Positions 11,758-22,575 of a stretch of DNA of 64,000 nt are shown here, one piece after another; position 1 is the first letter of the stretch, and every line of letters starts with the position of its first letter. The notes below the pieces were generated by a model. That model saw only the letters and a list, made by a program, of their open reading frames with translations, was not told the origin of the DNA and searched no databases. Made by a program: the position numbers and the translations under genes. The stretch is from Cenococcum geophilum 1.58 (lineage: Eukaryota; Ascomycota; Dothideomycetes; Gloniales; Gloniaceae). Location of the stretch: the NCBI GenBank assembly GCA_001692895.1, contig KV748178.1, positions 3,768,536 to 3,832,535 of the forward strand. Direction: 5' to 3'.

Positions 11758-14130
11758 ATAACTTATTGGCTATACAATTCGGACTTATAAATGCACTAGT
11801 AATATTTTAAAAAAGAATTAATAGTGTGTTAAGAGAATACCTTAATAAGTTTGTTATAGCTTACCTTAATAATATTATTATCTACTTAATAACTAAGGAA
11901 GAATACGGAGAATATATTAAATAGGTTTTAAGGAGACTATAAGAAGAATAAATGCTAGTAGTAATTAAGAAATACGAGTTCTTTACTAGAAAGACCGATT
12001 TTGTTAAATTTATTATTAAACTAAGTTATATTAATATGGACCTAAAGAAGATTAAAGCTATAGTAAGTTAGTAAGAACTAGAAAACGTAATATAGTTAAG
12101 GTTATTCTTAGGGGTTTGTAACTACTATAGAAGGTTTATAGTATAATAGTTAAAGAATATTAAACCGTTTACTAGGCTTATAAAGAAAGAGGAACTATAG
12201 GTATAGGGAAAGAAATAAAAAAAAGCTATTTAAAGAACTTAAGGAGTTATTTACCTAGGAGCCAATCCTTAAAATCTACTAACTAGGATTTAATACGGTT
12301 GTGGAAATAAACGCATTAGACTTTATACTAGGAGTATATTTACTATAGAAGTATAAAGACGTATAGTATCTAGTAGTATACTATAGTTAGAAGATAACAC
12401 CACTAGAACTAAACTATAATATCTATAATAAGGAGTTATTAGGTATAGTTATAGCACTTAAAAAATAAAAAGCATTCTTATAAGGCGCAGAGAAACTATT
12501 TATAATTAAAATAGATTATAAGAACCTAACGGGGTTCCTAATAATAAAAGAACTTAATTATAGATAAGTTAAATAGGTAAAGATACTTACAGAATACTAT
12601 TTTAAGATTTAGTATACTAAAGGAACTAAAAACGTAAGAGCAGACGCACTTAGTAAAAAGGCTAAATTATAAAATAATATAAAACTATTAGGAGTAATAC
12701 TATATAGAGATAAGGATGGATTAATTAAATATAATTACCCTAAGCTAGTAATAACTTAAGAGGATAAAGAACTAGGAAGAGTTTATAAAATATTAGAGAG
12801 CTTTTAGGTATAAAGGATTTTAGAAACATAACTAGAAGATTTATAGATAGATATATAAGTCAAGAAGTAAAGTATATCCTAAAGAGCATAGTAAAGCATT
12901 TTATGGAAGATTTCTATAAGGGAATAACTTAAGGGCATAACGGGGCAATAGGCTTAGTGTTAAGACTTTAGGAAGAATATATTATTAACGGAATCTAGGG
13001 TATAGCTAGAAAAGTAATAAAGGAGTATTTAAATTACTAAAGAAATAAACTAATAAGGTATAAGTTATATAAAGGGCTATAACCTATTAAGATACTAGAG
13101 AGACTATAGGAGGTTATATTATAGGACTTTATTATTAAGTTACTAAAGTTAAAAGATCTTATTACTAGATAAGAGCATAATGTAATCTTAGTAATAGTAG
13201 ACAAGTTAACTAAATAGGGCTACTTTATAGCATATATAGAAGAAATCTTAGTAGAGGATATTACTAGAATCTATATTAAAGAAGTGTTTATAAGATATAG
13301 AGCACCAAGTAAAATTATATTAGATAGAGATTTAAGATTTATAGTAGTATTTTAGAAGGTATCCTTAGTGGAATAAGGGATTCGCGCAGTAATATTAATA
13401 GCGTATTATTTGTAGACAAACGGTTAAACGGAAAGATTAAATTAGACGCTAGAATAGTATCTAAGATATTATATTAATTACGCATAAAATAATTAGGTAT
13501 TATTGCTACTAGTTATATAATTTGTATATAATATAATACTATAGAAAGGAATAGGTATTTTACTATTTAAGGCAAATTACGGATATAAGCTAAGAATATT
13601 GTTATTACTATAGTAAGCGAAGAAAATAAGTAATATAGCTAAAGAAAGAATAAAGATACTAATAAATCTTTATATAAACCTTATAGAATTAGTAAAGATA
13701 GTATAAAAAAATAAAAAGGTACTATAACGCTAAGAGATCTAAGGGACTAGATTTTAAGGAGGGGGATAAAGTATAGCTACTATACAAAGATTTTAAGAGT
13801 CGATGACTAAGTAAGAAGTTAGACTATATTAGACTAGGATCTTTTAAAATTATATAAAGGATTTTACTAATTATATTTAAGTTAAACCTATTAGCTAAAA
13901 TAAAAATCTACCCTATATAGTATATTGTAATGCTAGAGCTAGTACACAGGAATATTAAGCCACTAATTTATAAAGTAGATACGTATAGAGGGTAAGAAAA
14001 AGATAAATAGTAAGTTTTAAAGATTATTAGTTATAAGGACATTAATAATAAAATATAGTATAAGGTAAAGTGGATAGGCTATAATAAGACTACTTAGAAA
14101 TTACTATAGAATTTAAAAAAACGCTATAGA
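11758..14130 (+). pseudogene. pol: pol of Gypsy-1, rest of RT, RNase H, integrase, chromodomain
   Basis: RT resumes with IQFGLINALVIF (family 'PFGLTNAPATF'). RNase H follows at about 12,280-12,660, reading VVEINALDFILG (catalytic Asp of 'TDAS' now Asn) and ending TKGTKNVRADALSKK. The integrase zinc region contains KGHNGAIGL (about 12,930); the core has IVDKLTK near 13,195 and ILDRDLRF near 13,320. A chromodomain-like segment at about 14,000-14,110 reads DINNKI, YKVKWIGYNKTT. The chromodomain places the element in the chromoviruses, which target chromatin at integration. Many stops; inactive. Confidence 0.85.
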
Positions 14131-14600
14131 AAAGGTACGGGAGTATTAAAAGAAAAAGGGGTAGGTAATATTAAGAAGAAGCTAAAGATAAAGGGATTAG
14201 TTAAAGGTAATAAACAAGCTAGATTATTTAAGGGATCTACCGCTAGCGTATTAGTTATTTCCGCCTTATCTTAATTAGAATCCTTTTTAGCCTTCTTAGC
14301 CTTAAGCTTACTGAAATCTTACTCTATAAGGCGGTACTCTTTAAAGCGCACCTTCTTATAACCCTTTTTAAAGCGGACTAATTAAGTAAACGTAGTTTAA
14401 TAAAGCTTAAATATGCAACGCTGGGCTTTTAGGAGATAAGTAAACTCTTTAGAGGAATAATAAAGTTTATTATAAGCCGTAATAAAAGAGGACTTAAGCT
14501 TTTTAGCCTTAGATTAAATACGGGACCCTATAATAGATTAAATAAGAAAGTTAAAGACTTTAAAGACTAATAAAATGTATATACTTAGCGTTAGAAACGG
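14120..14600 (-). pseudogene. antisense reading frame between pol and 3' LTR of Gypsy-1
   Basis: Read on the minus strand, this stretch gives a protein-like frame of about 160 residues with stops mostly at would-be Gln codons: SKAKKLKSSFITAYNKLYY, then KKGYKKVRFKEYRLIE and KLKAKKAKKDSN. It ends in LLPLTNPFIFSFFLILP, antisense to the pol C-terminus. The same frame can be read in the diverged Gypsy-1b (plus strand, 19,830-20,062) with KLKAKKAKKDSN and LLPLTNPFIFS conserved. I do not recognise the product. It could instead be conserved for the opposite strand. Confidence 0.45.
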
Positions 14601-14902
14601 ATTAAATATTATAAGATAATCTTATATTTAATTTTGTATACTTAGTATAGGAGGAAGGTTGGCGACTAGACGAAGCCGTAATTATAATATATATTAACTT
14701 CTTCTCCATATAATGGGAATAAGACGGTATAACATTACTAAAAGAAAGAATCTTAAGTACTACGTAATTACAACAATTAATAAATAAGAAAGGAATTACC
14801 TTAGGCATAATAAGTAATAATAAAGGTTATTAAATTAAAGATGGGAATATTATACCTCTAATAAACAATTTAGAGATGCGAGATATCTTTAAGGACGAAG
14901 AT

Positions 14903-14919
14903 AAAAAGGAGGGGGATGG
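14903..14919 (+). promoter_or_regulatory. polypurine tract of Gypsy-1
   Basis: AAAAAGGAGGGGGATGG immediately before the 3' LTR; primer site for plus-strand DNA synthesis. Confidence 0.8.
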
Positions 14920-15321
14920 TATTACGGACCTTATATTAGTAGTAGTAGCACTACTAAGGAGAGATATAAACGAACTAGTAGTGAAAGTACGGGAGGTGCT
15001 AAAACTAGTTAAACTATAGGATAAGGGGTAGCTAAGTTATATAACGAATTACGGGAGGAGATCTGTTAATCTATTAAATTTATAAGATCTACTTATATAC
15101 CTTATATACTTAGTATTTCTTAGGCGTAGTATTGTATATTTAAAGGACTACAGTTCCTACCTAGATAGTTCTCTTCTTTATAGTAAATCTTAGAATATAA
15201 TTAGAGTTAATTTATTAGGTAACCACTCTACTAGTTATATTTACGTTGTTGACTATTCTATACCTATATACCTAGCCCATTAACAAGTTTACCGTAGTAT
15301 TTCCTATAAGGCTTTATTATA
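14920..15321 (+). repeat. 3' LTR of Gypsy-1
   Basis: 402 bp, pairs with 4,932-5,342. Followed by the target duplication AATTA (15,322-15,326). Confidence 0.9.
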
Positions 15322-15326
15322 AATTA

Positions 15327-16540
15327 AGCTTTATAGCTAATAGTATTATAAAGTTGCCAACCTTATAGGCTAAAGGCGTAGTAAAAAGAAGTCTTTATAT
15401 ATATAGGGTGACGGAAAAGACTTTATAATTATATACAAGGTAATAAAAACTAGATACTATTACTATTATTATAAGGAACACCAAAAGCGAGATCCGACCC
15501 ATACTGTCCTATAGGGGTTCCTTTCCGTCTTATCCTGTCCGTATAGTCAAGCTAAGAGTGAGGATCTCGTCTGTTACCGATGCAGCGGCGTTACATCGCG
15601 GCTAGAGGGCGCTTTCAAATGCGTCGTCCTTGACGCCGTCAGAATAGCAAAGTTTTTGTGGGTCTTAGCGTGCCAAGAATTAAAAAACCATAAGGACAAC
15701 TTATTACGAACAGAGGAATGGTTTTAAGAACTACCCAATATCTTTTTACCTAGGCTCCAATCTAGGGCCATAAGCTAGCGCTTGCATTTGCTAGTAGAAG
15801 TAATAGGTAGATCTAAGGGGATAACAGGGCACCTCTATACTTGTTCCGCTCTAAGACTATCTAGTAGCAAGGGCATAAGAAGAATCTCAACACCGTTAAC
15901 CATATTTAGCGACGTTAATCCTCCCTTTCTACGTAGTGGCGTTAACCTTTCTCTAGGCGGCGACGTTAATCTAAAACGGACTAAGAAAGAGCTAGGACAA
16001 ACCTATACGCAGCGGCGTTAACCTTTCTCTAGGCGGCGACGTTAATTTAAAACGGACTAAGAAAGAGCTAAGACAAACCTATATAGGTAAGCTAGAACGG
16101 ACCTAGATATAGGTATTAGTTAAAATAGAAGGATAATAAGTTTAGTTAGTAGGTGGCTAAGGGACGATAGCTACGCGGCGTCAAGTTATTATGGGCTCAC
16201 GCCTATAAGACACGGTCGGCCTATTATTGCGAGAGCGTCACAGGTAACGTAAAGTAGCTATTAATGGCTATAGGGCGTGGTATATAATAGTAGCAACGGA
16301 CAACTCTAGGAACCTTACCCCTTTACTAGGCTCTAACTCCTAGTAGACCTATCTTAGAGGAAGGATCAACACCTTATTAATAACACTGTCTATATAGCCT
16401 AAAAGGACGGATGTGTATGTCGGTTTATCTAGGCAGGGTAGGCTATAAGGATAGGCTTATGGAGTAAATTAGGTACATATAGGCAGTGGCTAGTTTTGGC
16501 TAGCTGGCTACTGTGGAAGTAGATAGACGTTAAGGGGCGT
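15327..16540. other. little-mutated unassigned stretch upstream of LINE-2 remnant
   Basis: No gene recognised. From about 15,480 to 16,500 the base composition is more balanced than the flanks and RIP-type decay is weak. It holds two 76-bp direct repeats. It could be the 5' untranslated region of a LINE whose 3' end lies at 16,540-17,640 with the middle deleted; that is a guess from position only. Confidence 0.4.
15938..16089. repeat. 76-bp tandem duplication
   Basis: Two units starting at 15,938 and 16,014 (GGCGTTAACCTTTCTCTAGG...), nearly identical. A partial related motif GCGACGTTAAT occurs just upstream at 15,909. Confidence 0.9.
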
Positions 16541-17290
16541 TTAAAGTAAAAAACTATAGTAGAGGGCCCTAGTAAGAGGGCCTCCGCAACTCTACTTTAT
16601 ATATAACTCTTATAGCTCTATAATGCAAATATATCCTAGCTATACGGGCTATAATAGCCTACTAACTCCGGCCTAAAATAAAGCCACTAATACGGCCTAC
16701 TAGACGGGATAAGCTTAAGAGGATAGTGGCCGCTATCTTAGGGACAGATATATAGTTAATAGGCTTATCTAAAGCGCAGTATAAGAGAAGTAGAAGGGCT
16801 AGGGTATAAAAGGCGTTTAAGGAGCGGTGGAAAAGGGAATAGGAAAAGTATTAAAGCACGCTTACCTACTATATAATGGCCTAGGCCGAGCTATAGAACA
16901 AAAAAGTCTTTAAACGCCATATAAGGCTTATAAAGGTAAAGAGCACAATTAATACGCTGCTTAGAACTAAGTATATAGGGCTTAACAGATACCTCTACTA
17001 CTAAAAAGTACTAGGGTACCCAACTCCGGCCTACCTATACGGCTACAGCTAACAATTAATAATGCACGTAGTGGTGTTCTGCCCTAGGTACGCTACTAGC
17101 CAAGCGGAAATATACTACTATGCTGGAACATCCTTATATAAAGAGCTTCTAACTAAGCTAAAGGCTGCTAAGGTAGTTACGGACTAGTTTATATAGACAA
17201 ACCTCTTACCGCACCTTTTAGTTGCTAGAGAGCTAGCTAGGGTAAAGAGAGGAGGCTAGGAAGTGCTTTAAGAGGCGGAGGATAAATACT
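16540..17290 (+). pseudogene. LINE-2: C-terminal end of a Tad1-like LINE ORF2
   Basis: Plus-strand translation reads FKERWKRE near 16,820, then TLLRTKYIGLNRYLYY near 16,955. This is followed by a CxCG...H...CP-type zinc motif partly preserved (QQTVMHVVVFCPRY; earlier Cys residues now Tyr) and LLPHLLVARELARVKR at the end. This is the conserved C-terminus of fungal RT-LINE ORF2 proteins ('LRTGkIGLraYLhr..vp'). The EN and RT domains are absent, so it is a 5'-truncated or internally deleted copy. It is a different family from LINE-1. Confidence 0.75.
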
Positions 17291-17304
17291 ATAGGGATAG
17301 TAGA

Positions 17305-17640
17305 ATATAGCAGAATTTTACAGATAGTAACCTAGTAGAAGTTAGTAGAACTCTAATAACCTAGTAAAATTTAGCAGAACTTATTAACCTAGTAGAATTT
17401 AGTAGAATTTGGCAACCTAATAGAAGCTGGCAAAATTTGGTAACCTAATAGAAGCTAGTAGAATTTTAGCAACCTAATAGAATTTAGTAGAGTTTTAGCA
17501 ACCTAATAGAATTTAGTAGAGTCTTAACAACCTAATAGAATTTAGCAGAATCTCGGCAACCTAGTAGAATTTAACAGAATTTGGTAACCTAGTAGAATTT
17601 AGTAGAGGTTAATATCCTAATAGAACTTAATAAAACTTAG
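17305..17640 (+). repeat. 29-bp minisatellite in the 3' region of LINE-2
   Basis: About eleven degenerate units of 28-31 bp built on AACCTAATAGAATTTAGTAG. It directly follows the ORF2 end and probably lies in the LINE 3' untranslated region. Confidence 0.85.
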
Positions 17641-18712
17641 CAAGGTATAGAGCTATATATATTAACGCAGATGCAAATAACGGAACCTTCTACACTACCA
17701 CCAGCCTTATAGGCCAACGGCCTACGCCCTACCTAAATAACTAAAGTAGCCAGGAACGGAACCTAGGCCCTAGCTATACACCCTACTAGACAGACCTAGG
17801 AGTACGCATTAAGATAGCTTTTCTGTAGCGCCTTAAAGAGACGTCTACTCGTGCTTAGCAGTTACTAATTAGAAGAGAGGCTATATAGGCCGTATAATAA
17901 GAGAAGAAGAGGTTTTATCCGGCCCTAGCGGTACGGTTCCCCTCTTATATATATATACATATATACCCATATAGACCCACTATATAGACCCTAATGGGAG
18001 CCGCAACAGCGTAATTGAATATTATAACATAACATATTACTATTGTTAGTACTTAAATAAGAAGAAGAACATAATATATTAGCCGCTTAGTAAGAAACTC
18101 TCCTACTTATATTAGCTGCTCTTTAATTAGTAATTAGAGCTTAACGGCAACTCTACTATACTTATATATTAGAATAGAACTTATTAAGTAAATACTAAGG
18201 GCGATTTAATTAAGTTAAAAGGTTTAATTAAGCAGTATATTAGCTATTAAGATTATATCTAGAATATCTAGTTTAAGCGCTTTAAGATCTAGTATACTTT
18301 ATTAGGAAGGCTTAGATAAACTTAAGTATTTAGTTTAATAGGTTCTTCTTTCTTAGGATTTATAAAAGTCTCTTATATAATATATTATTAAAGGCTCCGC
18401 TTAGGTTTAGGCTTAGTATAGATATAGCATGCCTAGGTAAGCTTACTATACTACTTAGATACTAGAGGTAATTAGAAAAAAAGGCTAAAAGGCTTAATCG
18501 TTTCTTTCTTATACTTATCTATATCTATAGTAGTAGCTTATATACCTCTACTACCTCTTATATATATTTTAAACCCGTCTTTTTTAAGAGCGTTCCTAGA
18601 GTATTTTTTAGGGCAATTAGTTAATAGCTTTCTAGAAGGTAGTAGTCTTTTTTCTTTACCTTTTATTAATATCCTATATAAGCCACACTCTAACGCAACC
18701 TAGCTATACTAG

Positions 18713-18756
18713 TAACTTATAGGTAACTTATAGGCGACTTATAGGTGACTTATAGG
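18713..18756. repeat. 11-bp tandem repeat
   Basis: Four units of TAACTTATAGG with CG/TG variants at the first bases. Confidence 0.85.
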
Positions 18757-18982
18757 CGGGGTTATAGCATACGCTAGCAACAAAGCTTAATTTAAAAAGG
18801 TACCCTTCTTAGACCTAGTCCGTTACTCTATACTAGCTTAATAAACTATTTATATATTAAAGAATAGGCCTGTCTATAACCGGGGTCTATTTAACTGGGG
18901 TCCACGACCTACTAGTAACCTGCTAGTAGTACCCTATACCAATAACTTATACACTATTCCACGAATATACTATATAGATAAC

Positions 18983-19234
18983 GCGTAAGGCTAAAGCATA
19001 GATTAGCGGTGGATTTAATAGATATATAGCCTTACTGTCTATAAATCTGGCTATATATAAGTAACTTATAACCTACTCGCAAAATATATACGGCGCTACG
19101 CCAGTATAGCGTAAGGCTAAAGTAGGGTCAGTGGCGGATTTAATAGGCATATAGCCTTACCGTCCATAAATCTGGCTATATATAAATAACCTATAACCTA
19201 CCTATAAGGTACTAGCAACTTACCTATATAAGCG
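18983..19234. repeat. 126-bp direct duplication
   Basis: Two tandem units starting GCGTAAGGCTAAAG at 18,983 and 19,109. Both contain GGATTTAATAG and end in AACCTACC or AACCTACT. Differences are largely C/T or G/A. Confidence 0.85.
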
Positions 19235-19308
19235 AGCTTTAGAATATTTCTAGTCTACTAAATTTAGGCGACGGTATTAAGCTCTACTAGCTCTACCTAT
19301 TAAATAGA

Positions 19309-19424
19309 CTAATTAGGATTTTCTATACCGGGTATATAAAATTGCTATTAGGTTAGTTAAATGCGGGGAAGTCTTAGTAAGGCAAATCTAACTAATTAGA
19401 TAACTTTAACCGCTGGTTAAAGTT
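19309..19424 (-). repeat. double-palindrome module related to Gypsy-A 3' region
   Basis: Two palindromes (19,309-19,352 around GATTTTCTATACCGGGTATA; 19,402-19,424, AACTTTAACC-GCT-GGTTAAAGTT) lie in the reverse order of those at 43,431-43,569 and 62,740-62,878. The sequence between them (CTTAGTAAGGCAAATCTAAC) is the reverse complement of the Gypsy-A one. This is a minus-strand piece of a Gypsy-A-like 3' non-coding region. Confidence 0.7.
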
Positions 19425-19576
19425 CCTTAACATTTTCGTACCGCGTATATATACCACCTATCTCTCTATACGTAAAATTAAAACGCTCTTTCCCCTCTAA
19501 ATTTTTTTCCTTATTAAAGGTTTTTATAGGGTTTTATTAAGGCTTAAGTATATAAAGGATTGGGGACAATCCTTTT

Positions 19577-19587
19577 AAAGGGGGGGG
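19577..19587 (+). promoter_or_regulatory. orphan polypurine-tract-like run
   Basis: AAAGGGGGGGG followed by CATTATTAGG. It resembles the PPT of Gypsy-A (AAAAGGGGGGG then TAC). A plus-strand 3' LTR would be expected to its right, but I could not find a partner. Confidence 0.3.
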
Positions 19588-20063
19588 CATTATTAGGTAA
19601 AACCTAAGTAGATAATTATATAGGTGTAACGTATAGGGTACCCTAGGGTAACCTAGGGGTAACTTACCCATAAGGTATGTGCGCTATATATACCTAGGGA
19701 AAACCCTTCCTACCTCGTATACAAACTCCTCCTTTTTTTAAGGATTTATCTGTATATATAATATACCCTATTATTCTATTATTAGACTCCCTATCTATAT
19801 CCTTACCTTATACTTAGTTACTTTATCTTAAGAAGGTTTATAAAAGAGTGTGCTTTAAGAAGCTATATCTTACTAAGTAAGGTCTCTAAAAGCTTAAGGC
19901 TAAAAAAGCTAAAAAGGATTCCAATTAAGAAGAGGCAGAAATAGTTTATACGCTAGTAACGGATTCTATAGATAATCCAGCTCGTCTATTACCCTTAACT
20001 AATCCTTTTATCTTTAGCTCCTTTTTAATATTACCTAATCTATTCTCTTCTAATACTCTACTA

Positions 20064-20122
20064 ACGTAGTTTATAAGCGAGCTGGCACCCTAAGTAAGCT
20101 GGCACCCTCACCAACTTTCTAC
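20064..20122 (+). repeat. pogo TIR, left
   Basis: About 58 bp, inverted copy of 21,856-21,912. It contains a direct repeat of AGCTGGCACCCT (two copies 17 bp apart), a likely transposase binding pair. Confidence 0.85.
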
Positions 20123-20185
20123 GCCTTTGCACGCGTATAGCTTTATAACGCATAATAATACTATCTAATTAATAATCAGATATTA

Positions 20186-21832
20186 TTATACAGTATCTAC
20201 AGTATCCTTCTGGTACGTACGTGAATTATACCCTAGCTCCTTATAGCGCCTACAGCGTGCTATTGCCTACTTGCTCGTATCTGATTGCGCCTTACTTTAA
20301 CGCTTTTCGCCCTTAAGCTGGTTATTAACGTTCTTTTAAGCAATAATTTCCTCGCCCTCTGCCTTTGTTAAGGTACCTCGCTTCTAGATCCGCTTCTTTT
20401 TGCGCTGTTTCCACTTTATAGCGACGTCGTTGGCTCTTTTAAGGCTTACAATCCGATCGCGTATTAGTATAGCCGAATACATTATTACCTCAGCGCCCTT
20501 TTTAAGCTAATTAATTGCTGCAATAATTAATATAGGTGATAAATCTTAATGCCTTTGCATCTGATTACGAATTAGCGTTAATTAAAACTCTAGTTCCCGC
20601 GCATTGCTTAGTGTTTTCAACTCCTATAGGGTAGCCTCTGGGGCAGGTAGTATAGGTATACAAAGCTTTACATTAAGCTTTAATATCACCCTCTCTAGGT
20701 CGTGTAGGACTGGGCCGGCGCCTTAAAAGCTTGCGTAGATATTATCCTTTGTAATTAACGCGTTAAAGGCTGCTTTAAAGGCTAGTAGGAACTTAAGCTT
20801 TGTGATATAGTTGATGTAATCGCGTATGAGGCTGCTAATCTGATGCCCGTACGCGCGCTTTAATGGCGAGAAGCAGCCAACATTAAGTGGCTGTAAGAGG
20901 TATAACGAATATGGCGGCATATAGAGGGTATAGATTTTATTCTCCTTATAGATTGCCTAGAATTTAAGCGAGTTATAGCTCTTGTGGCCGTTAATAATTA
21001 GTAGCTGCCACGCGCCTACTTTACAATCCTTTATATGCGCAATAAAGTGCTTCAGCTAGGTAACTCCAAGCTCATTAGTAGTCTAGCCGTTATTACTAAC
21101 TAAGATAACCTAATCGCGTGGTATATCATCCTGGTACTAGGTAGAGAGGTAGTACTTACCCGCGAAGATAATAAACGGTAGAATTGCCTACCTAGCTGCG
21201 TTAATTCCCTAGATTATGGTAACCTACTTATAATTACTTAGTTAGATTACCTTTAGTTAGCGGCGCCTCTCTAAGCCTGTAATAATAAGCTATAATAATA
21301 TCTTACCTATTATAAAGCCAGTCTTGTTAAAGTTATAGGTATTCTTATCGCAAATACCATATATAACTTTAATATGCTTTATAAGCTTAAACCAGGCCCT
21401 AATAATCTTAGGATCCTTATATAGGGCTCTCTGCCAATTATATAGTCGATTAAATTGCGTTATAAGGCTATCTATTCAATTAACAAAGTTATTAGGCCAG
21501 TTCTTACTAACCTAGCCAGCATTACGCTCAGCGAGCAGTTTATTAGCCATATCTCGCATAGCATTTAGTATGGGCGTAAATCCTCGCGAATCTAGGTCAA
21601 GTATATACTGAATAATTGCCTCCTCTTTAAGCTTAGAAAGTTTCTTTAATTTAGGCTTATAATCGCGTTATGATGGGATTCTAGCGTATTGGCTTTAAAG
21701 CGTGCTTTAGGGGACGTTGAACGCTAATACAGCGCGCTTTTTACTTTGGATTTAGTTCTAATTAATAGCTAAGATAGCAAGGAGAATATCTGCTTCATTA
21801 TAGGCCAATTTAAGAGTAGTTAGTTAAGCCAT
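20186..21832 (-). pseudogene. pogo/Fot1 transposase (CENP-B/DDE family)
   Basis: ATG at 21,832 and stop at 20,188-20,186: exactly 549 codons, no net frameshift, interrupted only by in-frame stops. The N-terminus (LAYNEADILLAILAIN) leads to a CENP-B-type DNA-binding region ending in RNAG-stop-VSKNWPNNF. The DDE domain opens with YNFNKTGFIIGKI, where the family has 'FDETGF', so the first catalytic Asp and the following Glu are mutated. The block PPYSLYLLQPLNVGCFSPLK (about 20,915-20,860) is the conserved 'PPHSSHLLQPLDVGCF' motif, again with Asp to Asn. The C-terminus has a coiled, Lys-rich part (QRKKKRI) and a degenerate zinc knuckle (CRRYKELGYNSRTY). Cut-and-paste transposase, dead. Confidence 0.9.
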
Positions 21833-21855
21833 TATTATTAAAAGATAATGCGTCC

Positions 21856-21912
21856 CGTAAAGTGGCGAGGGTGCTAGCTTGCTTAGGGTGCCAGCTCTCT
21901 TATAAACTACGT
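21856..21912 (-). repeat. pogo TIR, right
   Basis: 57 bp, partner of 20,064-20,122 with a few C/T and G/A differences. Confidence 0.85.
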
Positions 21913-21914
21913 TA

Positions 21915-22364
21915 CCTTTTTTATAGCGTTTTTTAAACTCTATAATAGTTTCTAAGTAGTCTTATTATAGCCTACCCACTTAACTTCGTACTATATTTTG
22001 TTATTAATGTCTTTATAATTAATGATCTTTAAAACCTACTATTTATCTTCTTTCTATTATCTATATATATCTACTTTATAAACTAGTGGCTTTAGTATTA
22101 CAATATACTATATAGGGTAGATCTTTATCTTCTTTAGTAATTTTAGCTTATATATAATTTCTAAGATCTTATTTATAATCTTATATAGTCCTAGTCTAAT
22201 ATAGTCTAATTTCCTACTTAGTTATTAACTTTTAAATTTTTTATATAGTAGCCACACTTTATCCCCCTCCTTTAGATCTAGTCCCTTAGATCTCTTAGTA
22301 TTATAGTACTTTTTTATTCTCTCTTATACTAATTTTACTAATTTAGTAAGGTCTGTATAAAGAT
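21915..22364 (-). pseudogene. pol: integrase end and chromodomain region of Gypsy-1b
   Basis: The minus strand matches Gypsy-1 13,660-14,120 base by base with RIP-type differences (for example the stretch around 22,255-22,300 against 13,735-13,790). It covers the integrase C-terminus and the chromodomain. It continues on the other side of LINE-1 at 27,949-28,105. Confidence 0.75.
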
Positions 22365-22575
22365 TTATTAATATGGGTTATAAATAGGAGCTCTTGCTGC
22401 ACCCGGCCCAAAAAGACCAAAACCAACCAAAAGAACCCTGAAAAACACCCAGAGAATCCCCCTGAGATGCATGCATCGCAGGGGAGGCACACGTCAAACG
22501 ACGGTGGCTCGCACTCGCGCGCGACCGCTAGAACTATGCCCAGCAATAGCCCTTCACAATAAAGACGGGTGAATA

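Larger units (their letters stand above)
4932..15321 (+). mobile_element. Gypsy-1: complete Ty3/gypsy chromovirus, RIP-killed
   Basis: Two LTRs (4,932-5,342 and 14,920-15,321) are flanked by the 5-bp duplication AATTA at 4,927-4,931 and 15,322-15,326. The internal order is gag, protease, RT, RNase H, integrase, chromodomain, an antisense frame, polypurine tract. A MULE at 9,190-11,757 splits the RT. Without it the element is about 7.8 kb. Stops occur throughout every frame. A diverged, internally deleted relative is on the minus strand at 19,800-31,153. Confidence 0.9.
17641..19270. other. unassigned AT-rich degenerate DNA
   Basis: No recognisable protein family on either strand. It contains a poly(TA)-like run near 17,946-17,972, an 11-bp tandem repeat (18,713-18,756) and a 126-bp direct duplication (18,983-19,234). 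It is heavily RIP-like from about 18,050 on, which suggests old transposon DNA. Confidence 0.4.
20064..21912 (-). mobile_element. pogo/Fot1-type DNA transposon
   Basis: 1,849 bp with TIRs starting ACGTAGTTTATAAG, flanked by a TA duplication (20,062-20,063 and 21,913-21,914). It lies in the Gypsy-1b region homologous to Gypsy-1 near 14,130. One transposase gene fills the minus strand. Confidence 0.9.

Noticed and set aside
14602-14808. 68-codon minus-strand open frame starting at 14,808
   Set aside because: It is out of frame with the conserved antisense frame at 14,120-14,600 and no relative of it was found, so I do not count it as its start.
15782-16021. 79-codon open frame as a gene
   Set aside because: It ends inside a 76-bp duplication, has no recognisable domain and no gene-like context.
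17305-17640. Regularly spaced repeats resembling a CRISPR array
   Set aside because: Units abut without unique spacers, and the setting is a eukaryotic LINE 3' region.
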